From: Planctomycetota bacterium
Lineage (GTDB): Bacteria > Planctomycetota > UBA1135 > GCA-002686595
Reading direction: 5' to 3'
Length of the DNA stretch: 33,462 nucleotides
Assembly: GCA_002720975.1 (NCBI GenBank)
Contig: PBIX01000048.1
Span: forward strand, 1 to 33,462
Under the pieces are notes generated by a model, which did no database searches, was not told where the DNA came from, and was given only the letters and a program-made list of their open reading frames with translations. A program made the translations under genes and the position numbers. Position 1 is the first letter of the stretch. Every line of letters begins with the position of its first letter. Of this stretch, positions 16,255 to 24,067 are shown in pieces.

Positions 16255-17895
16255 GTGACCCGCTCCCACTCCCCGACCGCCACCTTAGTCCCGCGATGGA
16301 TCCTGTGGTTTGCCTGCCTGGCACCCGGCCTGGGGTCCTGCAGCTCAGAGACCCCACCCAGGCGCGTCCTGATCGTGGGTTGGGACGGCGCGACCTTTGA
16401 CCTGATCGACCCGCTCATGAAGGAGGGTCGCATGCCCGTTCTGGCGGACCTCATTCAGCGAGGCCAACACTCCTGGCTGGAGTCTTCCCGGGTCCCGATC
16501 TCCTCAGCCGCCTGGGTCGGGGCATGCAGCGGGCAGCATCCGGGTGAGACCGGGGTCTATGACTTCTTCCAGCGCGTAGAGGGTAGCTACGAAGTCGAGG
16601 TCATCGACGCGCGGACAAATCTGTGCCCCCCACTCTGGCGCATTCTCTCCGGACGCGGCGCAACGGTAAACGTCCTGGGCGTACCCATCACCTGGCCACC
16701 CGAACCGGTCCGAGGCCACCTGGCCGCGGGAATGCTCTCACCCCCCGCCGAGGACTGGGCCTGGCCACCGGAGTACACCAGCGAGCTGCGCGAGAAGGGG
16801 CTGCTACCGGACGTGGGAATATGGACCCAGATGCGCAGCCTCGCACCAGACCAGATGCTGGAGCGCATCCACGAACAGCTGCTCATCAAGGAACAGGTCA
16901 CGCTGGATCTCTTGGAGAGCAATGACTGGGACCTGTCGATGGTTGTCTTCAAGAGCCTCGACGTCATCTCTCACCAGCGCTACGACGGGAGCACGCAGGG
17001 GGTGATCGCGGATCTGCTGGAAGACCTGGATCGCATACTGGGCAACCTGATCAAGAGAGCCGGCCCGCAAACGGACGTCATCGTCATGAGCGACCACGGC
17101 TTCGGCGTCTTTCCGTTCACGTTCAATCTCTACCCATGGCTGGTCAATGCTGGCCTCGCGGTGGAACTTGGTGAGGGTCCGCCGACCCAGCCCGCCGCCG
17201 CGCCACTCATCGTCTTCGAAGCCGAGACGGAGCGGCTGCGCCTGAAGCGCCTCGACCTGGCTCAGACCCGGGTGCTGGCCACGAATACGGAGTGCGAAGG
17301 CAATTTCGGCAGCTTGAGGCTGAATCTCCAGGGCCGCGAGCCCGCGGGAGTGGTCTCCCCCGATCAGGCCGAGACCCTGCTCACCGAGGTGGAAGCTGCC
17401 CTGCGTGCCATTGAGGTCCCGGGCGGCCCCCTCGTGGTCAACGTCTGGCGTGGGGCGCAGCTGTATCCGGGACCCGCCAATGATCGCGTGCCCGACCTGA
17501 TCTTCGAGACCCGCACGGACTGGCAGGTCGTGGCCTCGGCTGCTGGCCCGGCCCTGACCCAGCACCAGGTGCCGCGGCCGAACCACAGGCTCGACGGCAT
17601 CTTCGCCGCAGCGGGACCGCGAATCTCCTCGCGCCCCGAGCGCGCCCGCTGGAGCGTCTTCGACCTCGCCCCTACAGCTCTGCATCTCATGGGGCACAGC
17701 ATCTACGAGGAGATGAGTGGCGATGCCCATGCCGAGCTCTTGTCGAACTCGCGGCCCGTTCAGCGGATTGCTCGCGCCGACGACCCCACCTACCGCCCCA
17801 GCACCGAAGCCTGGAAGGAGCTGACACAGGAGCAGCGTCAGGCTCAGATCGACCAACTCAAGGCCTTAGGCTACGCCGATGACGACGACGACTAG
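16255..17895 (+). CDS. AlkP-superfamily type I phosphodiesterase/nucleotide-pyrophosphatase-like lipoprotein
   Basis: A 546-residue protein starting with GTG at 16255. The lipobox is L26-G27-S28-C29. The core opens RVLIVGWDGATFDLIDPL (D44 metal ligand). The nucleophile loop PISSAAWVGACSGQHPGETG (81-100) places S83 at the T/S position of the P-x-T/S-x-x-A-W family pattern. A second metal site VIVMSDHGFGVFPFT follows in the middle, and GIFAAAGPRI and VFDLAPTALHLMG are the C-terminal family strands. It likely cleaves or transfers a phosphodiester outside the cytoplasmic membrane. The C-terminus IDQLKALGYADDDDD resembles that of the divergent neighbour. Its last 17 bases overlap the next gene, whose ATG lies in the GAT-GAC run. 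Confidence 0.87.
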   Translation: MTRSHSPTATLVPRWILWFACLAPGLGSCSSETPPRRVLIVGWDGATFDLIDPLMKEGRMPVLADLIQRGQHSWLESSRVPISSAAWVGACSGQHPGETGVYDFFQRVEGSYEVEVIDARTNLCPPLWRILSGRGATVNVLGVPITWPPEPVRGHLAAGMLSPPAEDWAWPPEYTSELREKGLLPDVGIWTQMRSLAPDQMLERIHEQLLIKEQVTLDLLESNDWDLSMVVFKSLDVISHQRYDGSTQGVIADLLEDLDRILGNLIKRAGPQTDVIVMSDHGFGVFPFTFNLYPWLVNAGLAVELGEGPPTQPAAAPLIVFEAETERLRLKRLDLAQTRVLATNTECEGNFGSLRLNLQGREPAGVVSPDQAETLLTEVEAALRAIEVPGGPLVVNVWRGAQLYPGPANDRVPDLIFETRTDWQVVASAAGPALTQHQVPRPNHRLDGIFAAAGPRISSRPERARWSVFDLAPTALHLMGHSIYEEMSGDAHAELLSNSRPVQRIARADDPTYRPSTEAWKELTQEQRQAQIDQLKALGYADDDDD

Positions 17896-19396
17896 TCACG
17901 GGCGCTGGCTCATCGGCCTGGGCTTGAGCGCCCTGGCCCTGTGGGTCTACTGGCCCGTATTCGATCTGGCTCTCCTGGGCTGGGACACATGGCCCATGAT
18001 CCTGACGGCGCGGGTACAGAGCTGGGGTGATTTGTGGGGCTGTGTAAGCGAGTCCATGATGGATGGCCGCTACCCGCACGGAGAGTACTACCGGCCCGTG
18101 ACCAACCTGTTCTTCGCCCTGGACCACGCACTCGGCGGCCTTGAACCGAGCGCCTACCACCGCACGGACTGGCTCATTCACTTGGCGACGACCTTGCTGA
18201 TGGCCGCACTGGCAGCGCGTCTCTTCCCGCGCCTCCACGGCCTGCGGATCGCAGCTGTGGCGGGCGTCTTGTTCTGCCTACACCCCATCCACCTGGAGCT
18301 GGTGACGGCACCGCCACGACGAGCAGACACGCTCTGCCTGTTGTTCACGCTAGCCTGCCTCCTGAGTCAGTCGTTGCCCGGACGGGACGCAGGAACCCGG
18401 GGTCGATGGATGGGAGCCCTGTTTGCATTCCTGGCCGTGGGCTCCAAAGAAACTGGCGCGGTGGTCCTCCCGGTGGCGTTCGCCTGGCACACGTGTTTCG
18501 TTCAGGGTCCGTGCACTCTCTTTGAGCGTCTACGCCATGGAGCTCGCCGGACCGTCCCGATCCTGATCGGGGTAGGTGTCCTGCTCGGCATACGTACTCT
18601 CGTGCTGGGAGGCTTGGGAGGCCCCTTGCCCATAGCGGAACTTGAGCCTGTGAGCCGCAGCGAGCTCTTCGGCAGCTTGATCGAGCGTGCCGTGCTACCC
18701 ATGCCCCTGTGGGGATGGAGCACGGTGGACTGGCCCTACTTGCCCTTGCTCGCCGCCAGCTTGCTCGTTGTAGGAGCCGTTCGACTCTCACGCACGGCTC
18801 AAGCTATCGAGCAGGAGAGCTCGCATGCTCCCCAGGCGGGTTCGGTGCTCGCTTTTCTCGGCCTGTGGAGCCTGGCTGTGTTGGGGATCACCAGCTTCGC
18901 CGACCAGATGCGCGATTGGTACGCCCTGCTCCTGTCCGCTCCAGTCGTGCTGGCCATCGCGCGCGGCCTGGTGGCCGACAAATCCCAATGGCGCACAGCG
19001 GGGCCCTGGCTCGTGGTTTTTCCGCTGGTTTCCTTGGTCTTCCTCGCACGCGGGTGGCCACTGGAGCCCACCCCCAGATTGCACGCCATGAGCACCCTGG
19101 CCCGGCAGGATCTGCTGCGCCTGGAAGAGGGGGTGCTATCCACCCCGGACGGGGCCTTCCTGCGCCTCAACCCCTGGCACCCCATGCTCCCCCCGGCCAG
19201 CGATGGTGCTGGCGTGCACAGCCTCTACTCTGCCTTCGACTACAGCCTGCAGGCCTGGTGCGAGCTGCGCTGGCCCGAGAGATCCATTGAAGTGATCTCC
19301 TGGTACCAGGACAAGAACCCCCAGCCCCGGCCCGGGGTGTTGACGGTGCAGCTCATACCGGGCCCGGAACCGGGCTGGGTCAAGGACCTGCCCTGA
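17879..19396 (+). CDS. Polytopic GT-C-fold glycosyltransferase-like membrane protein (TMTC/PMT-like)
   Basis: A 505-residue protein with about 10-11 predicted membrane helices and a soluble C-terminal region (about 395-505). The N-terminal third matches dolichyl/polyprenyl-phosphate-sugar transferases of the TMTC type: GWDTW in the first external loop (D36, candidate catalytic acid), YYRPVTNLFFALDHALGGLEP ending at 90, AYHRTDWLIH, and LHPIHLELV followed by RRADTLCLL. TMTC-type O-mannosyltransferases are the closest recognisable relatives, but donor and acceptor here are unknown, and the usual TPR tail is absent. ATG at 17879 lies inside the poly-Asp end of the AlkP gene (17-base overlap), implying translational coupling and a shared pathway. 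Its end lies in the left copy of the 24-bp repeat. Confidence 0.78.
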   Translation: MTTTTSHGRWLIGLGLSALALWVYWPVFDLALLGWDTWPMILTARVQSWGDLWGCVSESMMDGRYPHGEYYRPVTNLFFALDHALGGLEPSAYHRTDWLIHLATTLLMAALAARLFPRLHGLRIAAVAGVLFCLHPIHLELVTAPPRRADTLCLLFTLACLLSQSLPGRDAGTRGRWMGALFAFLAVGSKETGAVVLPVAFAWHTCFVQGPCTLFERLRHGARRTVPILIGVGVLLGIRTLVLGGLGGPLPIAELEPVSRSELFGSLIERAVLPMPLWGWSTVDWPYLPLLAASLLVVGAVRLSRTAQAIEQESSHAPQAGSVLAFLGLWSLAVLGITSFADQMRDWYALLLSAPVVLAIARGLVADKSQWRTAGPWLVVFPLVSLVFLARGWPLEPTPRLHAMSTLARQDLLRLEEGVLSTPDGAFLRLNPWHPMLPPASDGAGVHSLYSAFDYSLQAWCELRWPERSIEVISWYQDKNPQPRPGVLTVQLIPGPEPGWVKDLP

Positions 19397-19406
19397 ACAG
19401 TCAGCG
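19383..19406. repeat. 24-bp direct repeat, left copy
   Basis: This is a perfect 24-base match to 22870-22893, same orientation (begins AGGACCTGCCC, ends CAGTCAGCG). It covers the last codons and TGA stop of the glycosyltransferase gene. Matching stops abruptly at both ends (A versus C upstream, T versus C downstream). Confidence 0.9.
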
Positions 19407-19660
19407 TCCGGGGGCGTGATGTCCGGGAACGCCCGTTACTCGATCCACTGAGCCCCGGTGGGAGGTATGTATCTCCTAACAACCGGGAATCCGAAACCGA
19501 CCTCGAGAGCTGCAGCCAGGCCCCGGACAGGGCCACATGAGAAGACAGACGACACGCCCCAAGAGGCTCTCATCGGACCCCGCGGCAGTGGACGCGCGCC
19601 CTCGCGTCGGCCCTCAGGGAGTGACTTCTTCGACGAAGTCTTCTGAGGTTGCGCTGGGGT

Positions 19661-22522
19661 CTAACGAGGGACAGTAGGGGGCTTCTCGGGAGGAAGGGAT
19701 GAGCATCCGGGCTCCTGTGCCAGATCCAGGCGCGGAGTCCTCTCGAGAAGCTCAGTGATCGCCCCGAAGGTCGCGAGGATTGCCTGATAGTCCGCATCAG
19801 TCGTGCTCTCGAAGACACTCTCGCCACACAGCCCCGCGCCGCCAGCTGCCTTGGCGAGGGGTGCGAGGAGGAAGCTGTTCAACTCGGGGTGCGAGATCCG
19901 CGTCCACACTTTGCGCGGCACGCCCCCGTCGTGACAAGCTGCGCAGCGGCGCGCACTGATCCCCTCCAAGACACTCGCGAGCTCGGCGGGCAGCATCTGT
20001 CGGCAGCCGGGCCGCGTGTAGTGCCTGGACTCGGACGTGCCGTAGTAAGGAACGTCGAGATCGATCCAAGCGAAGATCCGCCGCTGGGCGTCGGGCTCGA
20101 CAGCGACCCGCGGCTCGCCGGCCTCGTCAGGGTGCCCCGATCGAACGAGTTCGGCCAGGCGACTTGCCGGCGACCCCCAGTGTCGCGGTGTGACCTCCAG
20201 GATATTGGCTTCCTGGCCGTTGTAGGTGGGGATCCACTTGGTGTACAGGTTCTGGCCCGGCCTGCCCTCGCGGGCGAGGACCTCATAGGAGACGTTGAAG
20301 AAGTCGGTCTGGTCAGCTCCCAGGTCGACTCCTCCCGCCGGGGATCTGGCGTTGTGGCAGTCGACACAGTGCTTGTCGAGGACGGGCTGCACCAGGCGCG
20401 CATAGCTGAATCCACCGACGCCCCACTCGGGCTCGGTCAAGTCCTGTGGCGGCCGCATGGTAGCACTCAACGTACTTCCCTGACGCGGCGTGACGCTGTT
20501 GCGGTCGGTGTGGCAGCCGACACAGCTCTGCGTCTCACCGGGCATGAGGTGGGTGAACGTGCGCATGCGCTGGAGGGCGCGGCCCTCCTTGTCCAGGGCC
20601 ATGAAGTACAGCGGCAGGCCGGTGGGAACCTTGAAGTGGGCAGAGCCATCATCCTCCACTTCGGCGTAGCCCCATATCTTCTTGGGCGCGTAGGTCGCAC
20701 CACAAGAGACCACGGGGAACTGGAATCCAAAGGCGCGATACTCTGTCTCGGCGCGCTTGCTCTTCTCGACTTCTTGAATGACGGCAATCTGCTTGATCTC
20801 ACCCCGCTCGACATACGGCTCCAGGCCGCTGTAGACATCCTGAACGACGAGCGTCGCCGACTCGTCCTGCGGCGCCTTGTCCAGCAGCGAGGCCTGAATT
20901 GGGAGCGGCCGCTTCGAGGCTCGCACCGGTTGCGGGGAATAGAAGCCCATGATCTTGCGTTCAAGGATCGTGACCTTCTCCTCGTTGTCGTAGTCGCGCA
21001 ACTGAATCGTGCCGTCACGCGAGACCAGGTAGTACTCGTCGTCCAGGGGAAAGGGGCTCTCATAGGGGCCACGTACATTGTTGCCAGCTCCCTTGTGGAC
21101 AGGATCGATCCGAACCTCCGGGGTGACGTTGGTTATCGCCTCCTGGGCATTGGACCCCTTGACTGCATCGATGATGCCGATGGCACCGCGGCAAGGACCA
21201 TTGTGTGAGGTCATGACACAGAGGACCTTGCGAGTCCCCGGGATCTCGCGGGCCTCCATGAACGTGGCGGGACTGAGGACGCGGTTGCCGAAGAAACCGG
21301 CCAGTCCGGTACCGTCCTGGTTGATGGTCCAGAGGCTCTGGATCGGGATCGCGGGACGGTCGACATACTCCCAGCGGCTGTAGATGATGCGGCCGTCCCG
21401 CATCACCGAAGGCGTGAAGTCGTTGAGGTAGTTGGCAGAGATCCGCACGACATCTGTCCCGTCGGAGGCGCTGCGATACAGAACAGGTGAGGTTGTGACC
21501 CAGCAATAGGCAAAGGCGGCCTTCCGGTCCGAGAGGAACCCGATTCCTCCGTCCGGCAGCCAGCAGGCGTTCATGTTGTTGGAGTCGTGGGTCGAGATCT
21601 GCTTCAGGTCGCTACCGTCGACGTTGACGGTGTAGATCTGGAACTTCCCGGCCATGCTCCTCCTCCAGCTGAAGAGGATCACCTTACCGTCGTACGAGAG
21701 GTTGCTGTCGAGCACGACGCCATCCGGCGAGTCGACGATCTTCTCGAGCCTCCGCTCCGCACCGTTCAAGGTCAGGACATACAACCCACCGCCTTCCTTC
21801 AGCCCTTCGGCGTGATAGGTGTAGACGTGTGTCGGCCTGATAGCGTTGCGCTGGATGAGCGTCATCTGCCGGAACCCCAGGTCGCCGGCATGCAGACGCT
21901 TTGCCAGGTCAGCGGACTCCACGGCCTGCGACACCAGGGCCGCTGACTTCCCCGGCTGTTCAGGCGGAGGGGCTTTGCTGAAGCCGCCGATGAGGCTCTC
22001 GGGAGGCGCGGCAGAGTAGACTTGCAGTTCGGAGATACCCGGGTTCGGGCCGCCGTAGGAGCTGACGAACGCGAGTCGCAGCTTGGTTGCCGACACCGGT
22101 GCTTTGAGCCTGATGCGCTGCGCCCCATGACCCTGCTCGAGTCTTCCTTTGACCACGGGTTCGAGGGCGTCATCGACGAACAGCTCGTAGTCTTTCCAGC
22201 ACTCGTCGTAGTACCAGGCTGTCCGCGCATAGCAGACGAGCTCGGCCACCTCTACGGGGGACTCCCACCGCATCGTCAGCTCCGCGCCCTTGCGGTGTGT
22301 CTCGCCCCTCACGCACCAGACCTTGCCCATGTCGGTGTTGCCGAGCGCCCTAGGGATCTTGCCGTCGGCGACTAACCCCGCCTTGTAATCTCCACTGTAT
22401 TCCGAGTCGGCGGTGATCGCTGCTGTCAGAGCGTGGTTCACGGGCGCCTGGCTCGCCAAGGTCGGCGTCGTTTCGGAAAGAAGCAGCAAAGCAGCGCCGC
22501 ATACAACTCGGAAGTGTCCCAT
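19661..22522 (-). CDS. Exported discoidin / beta-propeller / triheme protein related to hydrazine synthase alpha (HzsA-like)
   Basis: A 953-residue protein: signal peptide about 1-24, an F5/8 type C (discoidin)-like domain about 28-170, WD40/TolB-like beta-propeller repeats about 225-470 (e.g. GKFQIYTVNVDGSDLKQIS), then an HZS-alpha-middle-like region (about 480-660, ending FTHLMPGETQSC). There are three c-type heme sites: CVGCH (667-671), CVDCH (719-723) and CAACH (860-864). Such proteins are common in non-anammox planctomycetes and are probably extracytoplasmic sugar- or surface-binding redox proteins. Nothing here shows hydrazine synthesis. GGAG sits about 9 bases before the ATG at 22520-22522. 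It is the only gene in the probable insert. Confidence 0.85.
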   Translation of the reverse strand: MGHFRVVCGAALLLLSETTPTLASQAPVNHALTAAITADSEYSGDYKAGLVADGKIPRALGNTDMGKVWCVRGETHRKGAELTMRWESPVEVAELVCYARTAWYYDECWKDYELFVDDALEPVVKGRLEQGHGAQRIRLKAPVSATKLRLAFVSSYGGPNPGISELQVYSAAPPESLIGGFSKAPPPEQPGKSAALVSQAVESADLAKRLHAGDLGFRQMTLIQRNAIRPTHVYTYHAEGLKEGGGLYVLTLNGAERRLEKIVDSPDGVVLDSNLSYDGKVILFSWRRSMAGKFQIYTVNVDGSDLKQISTHDSNNMNACWLPDGGIGFLSDRKAAFAYCWVTTSPVLYRSASDGTDVVRISANYLNDFTPSVMRDGRIIYSRWEYVDRPAIPIQSLWTINQDGTGLAGFFGNRVLSPATFMEAREIPGTRKVLCVMTSHNGPCRGAIGIIDAVKGSNAQEAITNVTPEVRIDPVHKGAGNNVRGPYESPFPLDDEYYLVSRDGTIQLRDYDNEEKVTILERKIMGFYSPQPVRASKRPLPIQASLLDKAPQDESATLVVQDVYSGLEPYVERGEIKQIAVIQEVEKSKRAETEYRAFGFQFPVVSCGATYAPKKIWGYAEVEDDGSAHFKVPTGLPLYFMALDKEGRALQRMRTFTHLMPGETQSCVGCHTDRNSVTPRQGSTLSATMRPPQDLTEPEWGVGGFSYARLVQPVLDKHCVDCHNARSPAGGVDLGADQTDFFNVSYEVLAREGRPGQNLYTKWIPTYNGQEANILEVTPRHWGSPASRLAELVRSGHPDEAGEPRVAVEPDAQRRIFAWIDLDVPYYGTSESRHYTRPGCRQMLPAELASVLEGISARRCAACHDGGVPRKVWTRISHPELNSFLLAPLAKAAGGAGLCGESVFESTTDADYQAILATFGAITELLERTPRLDLAQEPGCSSLPPEKPPTVPR

Positions 22523-22887
22523 CGAGCGAGCTCCATATGGAGTGACTGAAAAAAGCTAGATCAAGGGTAGTGCAGGTTCGCACCTTGCGCCAATTCAAAC
22601 GCGACGCACGTCACTGGTGCAGGTCGAGAGGGCGAGCTCGCCAACTGGGGACAAGGGACTCAAAGTGCCTCTGGGGAGCGGCGTAGGCTTGGGTGGGGCC
22701 AGATCCCAGTTCATCAACGCTGGCAGGGAGGAGAAGACTGCCTCCCCGATCCCCCCCGGTGCTTGGTGGCGGGTACAGAGCAACTGAGCACCAAGGGGGA
22801 GAGGTGTCATGATCTGTCTCGGCCTAGGCCTACTGCGCCGTGCGGAGACCCCTTGAACCCCTTATCCCCAGGACCTGCCCTGAACAG
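22523..22887. other. Non-coding flank of the inserted segment, with a strong hairpin
   Basis: There are 365 bases without a convincing gene. Short open frames here have low-quality composition. The notable structure is an inverted repeat: CCCCCGGTGCT at 22753-22763 against AGCACCAAGGGGG at 22787-22799, pairing except for a 2-base AA bulge, with a 23-base loop. It lies about 230 bases upstream of the heme-protein start on the opposite strand and could be a leader structure or a relic of the insertion end. The right copy of the 24-bp repeat begins at 22870. Confidence 0.5.
22753..22799. repeat. Imperfect inverted repeat (11-bp stem with 2-nt bulge)
   Basis: CCCCCGGTGCT pairs with AGCACC-AA-GGGGG around a 23-base loop. 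An alternative register pairs CTTGGTG (22762-22768) with CACCAAG (22789-22795). It has no T-run, so it is not a standard Rho-independent terminator on either strand, and it lacks integron attC core motifs. Confidence 0.6.
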
Positions 22888-22893
22888 TCAGCG
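22870..22893. repeat. 24-bp direct repeat, right copy
   Basis: This is identical in sequence and orientation to 19383-19406. It contains the stop codon of the leftward TPR gene (22888-22890) and its final two codons' worth of bases at the right edge. Confidence 0.9.
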
Positions 22894-23892
22894 CACGGCG
22901 CCTTGTAGAGCGCGCGCCTGGGCCAGTCGCCTATCCACTTTCGCCAACAACTCCGGCGCCAGATCGGAAGCTCCCGCCAGGACGAAGTACTCACGTGCAT
23001 CCCTCAAGCGCTGAATGCCCCGCTCGGTCTTCCCCTGGGCCAGATCCAATTCTCCCAACTCATGTAATGCCTGACCCAACCACTCGGCCTGGTTGGCGCC
23101 GCGCTGCGTCCGGTAGAGAGCTCGCGTGCGTCGACCAATCTCCTCCATCATGGTACGTGCTTCTGCGATGCGACCGACAAGGCGCAGGCCATGCCCCACC
23201 TGCCAGTCGGCGACCATCTGCTCGTGGGAGTTTCCGCTCTCGCTCACAACCTCGCGACACTGAATGAAAGACTCCAGCGCCTGATCGTAGAGGCCTCGCT
23301 CTTCCAGCAGCCAGCCCAGCTGACGCCACAGTGCACCCGAGAGCAGGACATCGTCCGTGCGTGTTGCATCGTCAATAGCGCGCCGGCACCAACGCAACTG
23401 ATCCTCACCGCGGCTCATCACCGCCGCCATGTGCGCAACCTGAACGGCACGGATGTGCTGGCCGGTCGCGCGGGAGAGAGCATGGGCCTGGGTGCAGGTT
23501 TCAAGTGCCTGTGGAGTATCTCCCCCGTGGTGCTGGTACGCCGCCTGGGTGAGCAGGATGCGTGCCCGGCCACGCACCTCATGGTCCTGGATCTGTGCCA
23601 GGGCGTTCTCCAGCCACACCTTGCCCTCTTCCGGCTGGCCCTTCAGCAAGTACACGTGAGCGGCTTGAGCCGCGCCCTCCACAAAGATCTCAGGTGTATC
23701 TTCAGCCTGCGCCGCAGCAGCTGCCAGCCGGTAGGACTCCAAGGCCTGCGCATAGCGCCGCGCGTCAAAGGCGGCATCGGCGCGCCTCAGTAGTTCGTCG
23801 GGCATGAGCCGTCCAGGAGCCTGACCGCCGGAGCTGACGCAGGCCGGGCTGATTCCGAGCAGGAGAATTACCGCAAAAAAATGGGCTCGCAT
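22888..23892 (-). CDS. Exported TPR-repeat protein, possible lipoprotein
   Basis: A 334-residue, helix-rich protein with an N-terminal export signal (MRAHFFAVILLLGISPAC). C18 could be a lipidation site, but the SPAC context is a poor lipobox. The rest consists of tetratricopeptide-like helical pairs, e.g. ADAAFDARRYAQALESYRLA (about 38-57), GQPEEGKVWLENALAQI, RGLYDQALESFIQCREVV and GKTERGIQRLRDAREYF. TPR arrays bind protein partners, and no catalytic motif is seen. The stop lies in the right copy of the 24-bp repeat. It is divergent from the secreted CarboxypepD_reg-like gene, with 175 bases between starts. Confidence 0.82.
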   Translation of the reverse strand: MRAHFFAVILLLGISPACVSSGGQAPGRLMPDELLRRADAAFDARRYAQALESYRLAAAAAQAEDTPEIFVEGAAQAAHVYLLKGQPEEGKVWLENALAQIQDHEVRGRARILLTQAAYQHHGGDTPQALETCTQAHALSRATGQHIRAVQVAHMAAVMSRGEDQLRWCRRAIDDATRTDDVLLSGALWRQLGWLLEERGLYDQALESFIQCREVVSESGNSHEQMVADWQVGHGLRLVGRIAEARTMMEEIGRRTRALYRTQRGANQAEWLGQALHELGELDLAQGKTERGIQRLRDAREYFVLAGASDLAPELLAKVDRRLAQARALQGAVR

Positions 23893-24067
23893 GCTGCCCA
23901 GGGTAAGTGGCTGGCGCCTCAGATGCCCACAGAACTCCGTGCAGGAGGGTTAATGGGCACATCCCAGGCCACCCTTTCCATTTCCTATGTGGCTCTGTGG
24001 TCCGGGGGATCGAAGTTGTACTTGAGATGGTGCCTCCCGGTCTGGAAAGTGGCCCACGGATCCTGCA

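Larger units (their letters stand above)
19407..22893. other. Probable inserted segment bounded by the 24-bp direct repeat
   Basis: Collapsing the two 24-bp copies gives an uninterrupted junction. There the glycosyltransferase TGA and the TPR gene's stop (TCA on this strand) would face each other four bases apart, like other tightly convergent gene pairs in this window. The simplest reading is that a segment of about 3.49 kb, counting one repeat copy, carrying the heme-protein gene and two non-coding flanks (about 254 and 350 bases) entered there with a 24-bp duplication and left both host genes intact. No transposase, integrase or clear terminal inverted repeats are present, so the mechanism is unknown. 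Confidence 0.5.

Noticed and set aside
19621..19642. GACTTC...GAAGTC hairpin downstream of the heme-protein gene as terminator
   Set aside because: Only a 6-bp stem and no T-run on the minus strand; too weak to call.
19889..21208. Long open frame on the plus strand (439 codons) opposite the heme-protein gene
   Set aside because: No recognisable motif; the opposite strand encodes three CxxCH sites and propeller repeats. Long antisense frames are common in GC-rich genes.
19661..22522. True hydrazine synthase subunit / anammox metabolism
   Set aside because: No HzsB/C, hydrazine dehydrogenase or nitrite reductase nearby, and the discoidin domain and heme pattern fit the widespread planctomycete relatives rather than the anammox enzyme.
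19407..22893. Insert as a classical IS element or integron cassette
   Set aside because: No transposase or integrase frame, no matching terminal inverted repeats at the ends, and no attC core motifs in the hairpin.
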